NCBI RefSeq assembly: GCF_014384895.1
Contig: NZ_JACRSQ010000014.1
Span: 29,552 to 93,551 of the forward strand
DNA from: Bianquea renquensis
Lineage (GTDB): Bacteria; Bacillota; Clostridia; Lachnospirales; Bianqueaceae
Direction of reading: 5' to 3'
DNA: 64,000 bases
The position numbers were made by a program, and so were the translations under genes. Of this stretch, positions 46,100 to 53,900 are shown in pieces; positions within the stretch are counted from its first letter, which is position 1, and each line of letters starts with the position of its first letter. The notes under the pieces were generated by a model, which made no database searches, was not told the DNA's origin, and saw only the letters and a list, made by a program, of their open reading frames with translations.

Positions 46100-46145
46100 G
46101 GTACCTTGATATAATAACACGATTCTTTATTTTTGTCAAGGTACC
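46100..46145 (-). promoter_or_regulatory. MarR-ABC promoter flanked by a perfect inverted repeat
   Basis: Reverse strand TTGACA (46134-46139), 17 bases, TATTAT (46111-46116). GGTACCTTGA arms lie at 46100-46109 and 46136-46145 in inverted orientation, one over the -35 and one just past the -10. A dimer or two dimers bound there would block RNA polymerase. Confidence 0.75.
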
Positions 46146-46212
46146 CAATTAATCACAGTCGGATATTTCCTCTGCCTTCTCAAGTTCCAGCACAGAGAAC
46201 GGCGGTATGAGA

Positions 46213-46250
46213 GGGGCTGTCGGGAAAAGGATCGTCCTGCCCCTACATAT
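46213..46250. repeat. Short stem-loop repeat at the left end of the 107-bp array
   Basis: GGGCTGTCGGGAAAAGG...CCCCTACAT, with AGGGGC and GCCCCT able to pair. A related sequence borders the other end (48072-48104), in the same orientation. Confidence 0.5.
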
Positions 46251-46261
46251 ATTTGGAAGCC

Positions 46262-48069
46262 TGCTCGCCGGCATGGTCGTTTCGACGGTGACGTGGAGGA
46301 ATTTGTCACCATGTGCCCGCTGGCCGCTGCTTTTGCTCGCCTCGCCGGCGTGCATTTTTAATCTCGTTTCTCCGCCGGCGCTATCGTCTTCACGATGGCG
46401 TGGACGAATTTGCTGCTTTTTGCCCGCTGGCCGCTTCCGTTCTTCGCCTCGCCGGCGTGCATTTTTTATTCTGTTTCTCCGCCGGCGCTATCGTCTTCAC
46501 GGTGGCGTGGACGAATTTGCCGCCTTTTGCACGCTGGCCGCTGCCGTTCTTCGCCTCGCCGGCGTGCATTTTTATTCTGTTTCTCCGCCGGCGCTATCGT
46601 CTTCACGGTGGCGTGGACGAATTTGCCGCCTTTTGCACGCTGGCTGCTGCCGTTCTTTGCTTCGCCGGCGTGCATTTTTAATCTTGTTTCTCCGCCGGCG
46701 CTATCGTTTTGGCGATGATGCCGCGAGGAATTTGTCTCCGTGTGCACGCTGGTCGCTGCCGTTCTTAATCATACCGGCGTGCATTTTTTATTCTGTTTCT
46801 CCGCCGGCTCGGTCACCTCGACGGTGCCGGCGGTGAATTTGCCGCCTTTTGCACGCTGGTCGCTGCTGTTCCTCGCCTCGCCGGCGTGCATTTTTTATTC
46901 TGTTTCTCCGCCGACATGGTCGTTTCGACGGTGGCGTGGACAAATTTGTCGCATTTTGCACGCTGGCCGCTGCCGTTCTTCGCCTCGCCGGCGTGCATTT
47001 TTTATTCTGTTTCTCCGCCGGCTCGGTCACCTCGACGGTGCCGGCGGTGAATTTGCCGCCTTTTGCCCGCTGGCCGCTGCCGTTCTTCGCCTCGCCGGCG
47101 TACATTTTTTATTCTGTTTCTCCGCTGGCTGCTGCCGTTCTTTGCTTCGCCGGCGTGCATTTTTAATCTCGTTTTCCGCCGGCGCTATCGTTTTGACGGT
47201 GGCGGGGAGGAATTTGTCTCCTTTTGCACGCTGGCCGCTGCCGTTCTTTGCTTCGCCGGCGTGCATTTTTAATCTCGTTTCTCCGCCGGCTTGGTCATCT
47301 CGACGGTGGCGGGGACGAATTTGCCGCTTTTTGCACGCTGGCTGCTGCCGTTCTTTGCTTCGCCGGCGTGCATTTTTAATCTCGTTTCTCCGCCGGCGCT
47401 ATCGTTTTGACGGTGGCGGGGAGGAATTTGTCTCCTTTTGCACGCTGGCCGCTGCCGTTCTTCGCCTCGCCGGCGTGCATTTTTCATTCTGTTTCTCCGC
47501 CGGCGCTATCGTTTTGACGGTGGCGGGGACGAATTTGCCGCCTTTTGCACGCTGGCCGCTGCCGTTCTTTGCTTCGCCGGCGTGCATTTTTAATCTTGTT
47601 TCTCCGCCGGCGCTATCGTTTTGACGGTGGCGGGGAGGAATTTGTCTCCTTTTGCACGCTGGCCGCTGCCGTTCTTCGCCTCGCCGGCGTGCATTTTTAA
47701 TCTTGTTTCTCCGCCGGCGCTATCGTTTTGACGGTGGCGTGGACGAATTTGCCGCCTTTTGCACGCTGGCTGCTGCCGTTCTTTGCTTCGCCGACGTGCA
47801 TTTTTAATCTTGTTTCTCCGCCGGCGCTATCGTTTTGACGGTGGCGTGGACGAATTTGCTGCTTTTTGCACGCTGGCCGCTGCTGTTTCTCGCCTCGCCG
47901 GCGTGCATTTTTTATTCTGTTTCTCCGCCGACATGGTCGTTTCGACGGTGGCGTGGACGAATTTGCCGCCTTTTGCACGCTGGCCGCTGCTGTTCCTCGC
48001 TTCGCCGGCGTGCATTTTTAATCTCGTTTCTCCGCTGGCGCTATCGTCTTCACGGTGGCGGCGTGCAAA
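46262..48069. repeat. Tandem array of a ~107-bp structured repeat (about 17 copies)
   Basis: The anchor GGCGTGCATTTTT recurs at 46351, 46459, 46565, 46671, 46780, 46887, 46994, 47101, 47156, 47262, 47369, 47476, 47583, 47690, 47797, 47904 and 48011. The period is 106-109 bases, with one 55-base short unit. Within each unit CCGGCGTGCA pairs with TGCACGCTGG (10 bp) around an inner stem CGCTATCGT/ACGGTGGCG with a four-base loop. The middle segment exists in several recurring variants. The period is not a multiple of three, so no protein repeat fits, although the units lack stops in several frames. Function unknown. Confidence 0.92.
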
Positions 48070-48071
48070 AA

Positions 48072-48104
48072 GGGAGCTGTCAGGAAATCGATAGCTCTAC
48101 ACAG
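48072..48104. repeat. Short stem-loop repeat at the right end of the 107-bp array
   Basis: GGGAGCTGTCAGGAAATCGA followed by TAGCTCTACACA, related to 46213-46250; AGCTGTC and GATAGCT pair with one G-U. Confidence 0.5.
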
Positions 48105-48434
48105 AGGCAGGTGTGATCCATGCAAATTTATCCATTAAAAATGAAAAAAGATGGCCCACGATAACCATCTTGTCTCCGTTCCATGTTATAATGGAACTAT
48201 TCTCATTCTAGATTATCTCACCAAAAACTTCCCTTTCTTCGCGTTGCGTTTCCCCGACGACGATCCAGTCTATTCCCTGCGCCCTGAAACAGATACTTCT
48301 AAAAGAAGGAGACAGTCCGGTAAAAATCCTGAGCCTCGAGAAAGCCTGATTTTCTAATGGACTGTCTCCCTCTTACCTATCAGGGGCAATACTCGCTATT
48401 TCCCGACAGCCCCATCTCATACCGCCGCTTCATT
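48105..48434. other. Intergenic stretch with a long-range inverted repeat
   Basis: No gene was recognised here. GGAGACAGTCC (48308-48318) and GGACTGTCTCC (48359-48369) are exact complements 40 bases apart and could terminate transcription of the surface operon from the right, although no long T-run follows. A TATAAT occurs near 48190 without a convincing -35. Confidence 0.4.
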
Positions 48435-49178
48435 TTAATCTCCTCTGTGTCGAACCGTCGCCGCAAATCCCCAGCAGGAGGCAACCAACAGCACAAGCCA
48501 CAGCCACAGATTGCTGTTGTCGCCCGTCTGAGGAGTGCCCGGATTTGTTGACTTGCTGGGATCAACCGGATCGGTGGGCTTCGTCGGATCATCAGGCTTT
48601 GCCGGGTCTGTCGGTTCCTGGAAGTCTTCTGTATTCACAAAGAGATAGTAGCCCGTCTCTTTCATTCCAAAGCTGGCGCTCTCCTGCTCAGCCGTATAGG
48701 ATACTTCATTAGACTTTGCGTTCCCATCCATATAGTAGAGCTTCGCTTTTTCATAGCCGTCCCTCACGATCATGGCAATCGTCACACTGCCCTCCGGCTG
48801 TGCGGGCGTTTTCCCTCGATAAAAGGCGAGATAATACGCCGCCGGATCCCTGCCCAGCTTCTCGGTGGAGGCTGACAGCCACGCATAGGCTTCTGCTTCC
48901 TCGTCAGCAGTGATCGGAATAATCACAACTCGGAGTTCATCATCCGCGCTGCTGTCGCTCTTGCCGCTGAGCATAACTCCGCCTGGCAATTCCACAGAAT
49001 CCATTCCCGGAATGCCAAGGGTAATCACATAATACTTCGTATCGCTCTGGCTATAGCCGTATACCTCAATCCCCTGATCTCCCGGTACCTGGTTTCCCTC
49101 CGCTTTCGCCGCAAGCGTTGTCATGGGGCAGGATAGAAGCACTATAGCAGCCAGCGCTGCAATCCATTTTTTCATCAT
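48435..49178 (-). CDS. Small secreted wall-anchored protein
   Basis: About 247 residues: a signal peptide ending near TTLAAKA, a mostly beta-predicted domain (YYVITLGIPGMDSVELPGG), a Pro/Asp/Lys repeat stalk (PTDPAKPDDPTKPTDP), then PQTGD, a hydrophobic segment and basic end. That is an LPxTG-like sorting signal. Two ATGs follow GAAGGAGGATACG; the second at 49178 is chosen. It is the last gene of the operon starting at 55968. I recognise no domain. Confidence 0.75.
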   Translation of the reverse strand: MMKKWIAALAAIVLLSCPMTTLAAKAEGNQVPGDQGIEVYGYSQSDTKYYVITLGIPGMDSVELPGGVMLSGKSDSSADDELRVVIIPITADEEAEAYAWLSASTEKLGRDPAAYYLAFYRGKTPAQPEGSVTIAMIVRDGYEKAKLYYMDGNAKSNEVSYTAEQESASFGMKETGYYLFVNTEDFQEPTDPAKPDDPTKPTDPVDPSKSTNPGTPQTGDNSNLWLWLVLLVASCWGFAATVRHRGD

Positions 49179-49189
49179 CGTATCCTCCT

Positions 49190-49666
49190 TCATGCAATCT
49201 TCAAGGTTGTATTCAAGACAGCTGAACCGGCGCTGTAATAGGTTTCCGGCTCATAGGCCATGATTTTCAGCGATACGGCAGTCGTCTGTTGCGGAACCGA
49301 ATTGAGCTCCACCGACCGCACATATTCGCCAGGGCGGATCAGACCGCTCTCGCCCAATATATCGCCGTTTTCGTCGAGAATGCGAACTTTCAGCCATACC
49401 GTATTCCCCGCCGGGTTGGTGAGCCAGACGTCGGTTTTTCCATCCTGTACCTCAAGCTCTCCCGCAGCGGAAAAGCGGAACGCCTTTGCGTCCATCTCCC
49501 CATATCCGGCATTTTCCGGGACTTCCGGCGCTCCCGTCTGCGCTGCCGCATCGAAGGGAGGCGGGGAAAAGCTCTCCTGCCTGCCGCCGGACAACAGCGC
49601 GATCATCATAACGGTCACGGCGAGGACACAAAGGCCCGCTGTAACCGGTAACACTCCTTTTCTCAT
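49190..49666 (-). CDS. Membrane-anchored extracellular protein, paralogue of 50414-50959
   Basis: About 158 residues: an N-terminal membrane anchor (PVTAGLCVLAVTVMMIALL), then one extracellular domain. That domain follows the same plan as the protein at 50414-50959: VWLTNPAGNTVWLKVRILD, SGLIRPGEYVRSVEL, then a strand-rich end with Tyr-rich YEPETYYS. The frame is open to 49783, but AAGGAAGGGA favours the ATG at 49666. The stop overlaps the following gene region, so expression is coupled. Family not recognised; possibly a partner that anchors or guides the small secreted protein encoded just upstream. Confidence 0.7.
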   Translation of the reverse strand: MRKGVLPVTAGLCVLAVTVMMIALLSGGRQESFSPPPFDAAAQTGAPEVPENAGYGEMDAKAFRFSAAGELEVQDGKTDVWLTNPAGNTVWLKVRILDENGDILGESGLIRPGEYVRSVELNSVPQQTTAVSLKIMAYEPETYYSAGSAVLNTTLKIA

Positions 49667-49801
49667 ATGGGTATGTCCCTTCCTTTGCGTATCATCCGTC
49701 ATATTTGCCTCAAGAGTACAATCGTGGGACAAAGATCGCGGATGATCGTCCTGCGAGATGGCATCGCCATCCCGCAGGTACAATCCGCTATTGGCTTGAT
49801 G

Positions 49802-50347
49802 TTACGGCTGTGTCTCTACTGCGGTCAGGGAGACGGTGATGTCGCCCAACTTCGTTGATGTTGTCTGCAGGGCGTTCAGCGTTCCGTCAAGGGTCAGTGT
49901 GCTCTGTACCGAATCCGCCTCAGCCGGTTTATTTTCTACACCGGCTGCCAGCTGCTGACTTGTCACGCTCATCGTTCCAGTATAAGTGCCGTTCACATCA
50001 GCCTTTGTAAAGGAGAACGCGACATCCACGGGGAGGTTGGAATGATTGGTCACCGTCACGGTGTTCCCTGAGGCCTTCCAGCCGTCGGTGTCTGTAACGC
50101 TGTAGGTGTGCGTTTCCGGATCCCATGTTCTGTCCCCGGTGGTGTTGTAGGTGAAGGTCATTTCGCCCCACTCGATCTTTACACTGTACCGATCCGTAAG
50201 ATTGCCGGTACCCACGTAGGAGCCCTCGACTCCGATTGTTTCGGTGCCAGGAGTAGTATGTGTGTTCTCTTTCGCAAATGCGGTGGTGCCAAAGCCCATG
50301 GCAAGCGCCAGTGCAAGGATAGCTGCAAAAACTTTTTTGGTTTTCAT
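49802..50347 (-). CDS. Small secreted protein with WGxMxFxYN domain
   Basis: 181 residues: signal peptide ending TTAFA, then one domain containing KIEWGEMTFTYN, TWDPETHTYS, VTVTNHSNLPVDVAFSF and a final strand KLGDITVSLTAV. The same arrangement forms the last ~120 residues of the giant protein at 50959-55968. No membrane anchor or sorting signal. Ribosome site AGGAG before ATG. It looks like an immunoglobulin-like subunit that could form a fibre or pair with the giant. Family name unknown to me. Confidence 0.75.
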   Translation of the reverse strand: MKTKKVFAAILALALAMGFGTTAFAKENTHTTPGTETIGVEGSYVGTGNLTDRYSVKIEWGEMTFTYNTTGDRTWDPETHTYSVTDTDGWKASGNTVTVTNHSNLPVDVAFSFTKADVNGTYTGTMSVTSQQLAAGVENKPAEADSVQSTLTLDGTLNALQTTSTKLGDITVSLTAVETQP

Positions 50348-50413
50348 CTTAGATTACTCCTTTTTCTTGATATATTTTGTATTTCAAAACGCTTCTCTGC
50401 GCCCTGAGCAAAG

Positions 50414-50959
50414 TTATGATTCTACCGTGATATTCACGGGGATTTCAGTATTGACAATGGTCTTTTCGTGGGTGTCAGGCTGGTAATACAACACCACAAA
50501 CTCGCCGTTGTATCCGCCGGGCTGTAGCTTTGCTGCCGCGTCCTCCAGCAGATCCAGCTTCTCAATCTGCTTGCCAGGGAGGATCGTTCCGGACTGGGCG
50601 ATCACCACATCCTGCACAAGAATCTGGAGAACCATGTCCTGATTGGATTTAGAAGGATTTGCAAAGTACAGCGTTGCCCGCTCCTCTGATAAAACGATAT
50701 GAACCTCTGTCGTATACGTCAGGCTCACCGCTCCGCCGCCTTCCACCTGCGTCAGCTTCTCGTCGCTATCATCTCCCATATCCTCGGCGTACGGTTCCTC
50801 CTGCCGTGGTGCGTAGTCCGGCGCCAGGGTAGGGACCCGCCGGAAGAACAACGCCCAGATGGTAATGCTGATAGAAGCGATCAGGAGAAGAAGCAGAAGA
50901 AAAAGTAAAAGCCATTTTGTCCTGCTTTTTTCTTCCTTTTTCCGCTCATGCGCTGCCAT
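50414..50959 (-). CDS. Membrane-anchored extracellular protein
   Basis: 181 residues: a short cytoplasmic Lys/Arg/Glu-rich start, one membrane segment (about 17-39), an acidic linker, then an extracellular domain with ATLYFANPSKSNQDMVLQIL, SGTILPGKQIEKLDL and a Tyr-rich strand FVVLYYQP. The ATG at 50959 overlaps the stop of the giant gene (TGATG), so the two are translationally coupled. A second copy of the plan occurs at 49190-49666. Confidence 0.75.
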   Translation of the reverse strand: MAAHERKKEEKSRTKWLLLFLLLLLLIASISITIWALFFRRVPTLAPDYAPRQEEPYAEDMGDDSDEKLTQVEGGGAVSLTYTTEVHIVLSEERATLYFANPSKSNQDMVLQILVQDVVIAQSGTILPGKQIEKLDLLEDAAAKLQPGGYNGEFVVLYYQPDTHEKTIVNTEIPVNITVES

Positions 50960-53900
50960 CAGTTACCACCTCCTCCCACAGTCGTCAGGCGCACTGTAAT
51001 CGTGCCGATTTTTTGGGTCTGATCTTTTAAACTATCCGGTTTCAAAGACTTCAGATTGAGCTCGGTAGAAATCGTATCGCCGGGTTTCATCCGATTGATC
51101 TGTCCTGCCACACCGCTACTAAACGTGCCTGTCAGGGTATAACTGGTGCTGTAAATCGTTTCCGGCGCAAAGATAAACTCTGTTCCGACCGCTACGTTGC
51201 TGTTGTTTACCACTGTCAGATCGTTGCCATTCGCTGTCTTTGGCGACCAGCCGCCGCTGTAGGTATGGTCATCCGGATCCCACTGTCCTTCATTGTAATT
51301 GAATTCCATAGCGCCCCAGCTGATCGTTACGGATATCTGCTCCGGATCATTGCTGTAGGTGTCATCGCTGCGGAAGTAGACTGCTGCAGCATCGAATACC
51401 GGATACCTATCATAAGGCGTATTGCCGTTGTCAATGTCCTGCTTCCAGATCGCCTTGCCGCCGGTGCTGGTCTCGCTGTTCACCAGATAGCAGACTTCGC
51501 CGCTCTCAAACTGCGCTGCGGTTTTGGTCGGAGCGCTTGCCGTAGTGCTGTCGCTGCCGCTGCCGAATCCATTAGGCGCCGAGGTATCCAGATAGTAATT
51601 GTCGGTATAATGCGCTGCCGTATGACCGTACAGCCGTCCGACAATGGCGCCGCAGTAATTGCCGCCGCCGTTTTGCACCTTGCCGTAGTTGTAGCAGTTG
51701 CGGACACCGCCGCTAGTATGATTGATATACCCCAAAATACCGCCTATATAGCCGTCTGCCGCATCGGTCTTTACAGATCCGTGGTTGGCGCAGTAGCTGA
51801 TTGTCGTGGTGTTCGTATAGCCTGCAATGCCTCCGATACATTCACGGGTATTCGCCAAATCCATAGAACCAAAGTACATGCACTTGAAAATGGAGCCTTG
51901 TTCCATGGCCGTACCGACTATGCCTCCGACATGGGCAAGATTGCCGGCACCACTGTTCTGAATATTCACATAGGAATTTACCTCTGATAAGTCTGTATTC
52001 AGTGAATACCCAACGATGCCACCGACACGCTGGATCGCATGATCGCCGCTTCCGGATATGGAAAGCTGTCCTCGAACCGTCAGCCCGGAGATCGTGGCCC
52101 CGCTTGTACAGCCAAATAATCCGACACCGTCTATCGATTGCGATGCTCCTTTATTCTCCCGGTCAATATACAGCGCAGAAATGGTGTATCCGCTGCCTGT
52201 AAAAGTGCCTTGATACTTTCTGCTCGCAGTACCGATACCGGGGAAGTTCCGATCTTTTGTGACGCCCGCATACCCGGCCGGCTTCCCATTTTGGCTGCCC
52301 TCCAGATCGATATCCGCCGTCAGCACAGCATTACTGCCTGCAGCAATCCCGCCGCTGTTGAGCTGCTCCGCAAACCAGTAGAGCTGCCCGCCGTTGGTGA
52401 TCTGGTAAATACCGTTTGACGTTTCCGCCGGCTGGCGTGCGTCACAGCAAGCGCAGAAGCCATTGACATAGTCATGATTTACGTGATCTTCTTCCTCTAC
52501 GGAATTAGAGTACGCGTAGAGATAATCACCCGCTGTACAGTCGTGCGACTGATTCCTGTACACGATCCCGCCGCCGAACATCGGATACGCGTCATATGGT
52601 ATATTGCCGTTATCCACATCCTGCCGCCAGATCACATCGTCCGCGCTGGAACTGCCGTTTACTAAGTAGCAGACCTCGCCGCTTGCGAAGGCAGCCGCGT
52701 CCTTGGCCGGAGCCTTTGCTGATGTGGAACTGCTGCCGCTGCCGAAAGCACTGGGAGCAGAAGTATCCAGATAATAGTTGTCGGTGAGCTTAGCCGCACT
52801 GTGCGTTCGCAGCCAACCAACGATGGCGCCGCAGTGGTCTCCTCCGCCGTTTTTCACCTCGCCGTAGTTATAGCAGTTTTTGAGACTCGGATTGGAATTG
52901 TTCAGATATCCCAATATTCCGCCTACATAAGCGCCCGACTCCGTTGCTGTCACCGTCCCCAGATTGGCGCAATGGCTGATACGCGCGCCTTTTCTGGAAT
53001 AGCCCACGATTCCTCCAATACAGTCTGCTGAACTGGAAAGGGTTATGGAACCGGTAAACAGACACTGCTCAATCACGGTTTCACCATCATCTATGCCGCC
53101 TACCACGCCGCCCACATGTTTATAGGCGCTGTTCTCGTTACGGATATGGACAGCAGAGATGATATTCGAGAGCGTCGCGCCATTGGCATAGCCGACTACG
53201 CCGCCCACGCGCTCCGCATCAATGCCAGACAGGGTAATCGTCCCCTCCAGCGTAAAGCTGCGAATCGTTCCGGCACTGCTGCCAAAGAAGCCGATATAGG
53301 ACTTGGTCTCTGTGAGCTTAAATTTGGAAATCGTATAATTCTGTCCGTCGAAGCGGCCGTTAAATTCTGCTATCGGTTTCCACTCCCGGTTTTCCAAATC
53401 AATGTTTGCTGTCAGCACACCGGCGGCGATTTGATTTCTGCCGGTAAACTCCGCGTGCGTCTTATCCCCGTTGACGAGAGACGCAAACCAAAACATCTGG
53501 CCGCCGTTGCCGATTTGGTATGTATCGCCGGACAGGGTAGCCGGTTCATATTCATCACAAACCGTGCAAAAGCCGTTGCCGCTGTATTTGTGATCCTCCA
53601 CCGGATTCGCGGCCGTCACCGTTGCCTCCGCGTACTGGGAGCTGGCGTCCGGCACGATCTTCACCGACAGGGTCTTCCCTCTGTCGCTGTTGGTGGGTGT
53701 GTAGGCTGCGTTGGTCGCTCCGCTGATCTCTGCTCCATCTGCATACCATTGATACGTCGCACTTGTCACCCCTGTCGGAAGATTGACCGAAACCTCCTTG
53801 CGCGGATGCGGCGCGTCCGTAGAGAGAGACGCGGTAAGAGCCGTCCTTTTCTGAACCGTCAGGGGTATCGCTTCTGTTGTATACTCGTTAAAATCATTCA

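Noticed and set aside
46740..47624. 294-residue plus-strand ORF and several others within the 107-bp array
   Set aside because: The ORF passes through about eight units and cycles through the three frames (ASPACIF, RRRAF, AGVHF), because the period is not a multiple of three. There is no ribosome site or conserved repeat protein.
46262..48069. CRISPR array
   Set aside because: Units are nearly alike along their whole length with no unique spacers, and are three times longer than a repeat-spacer unit.
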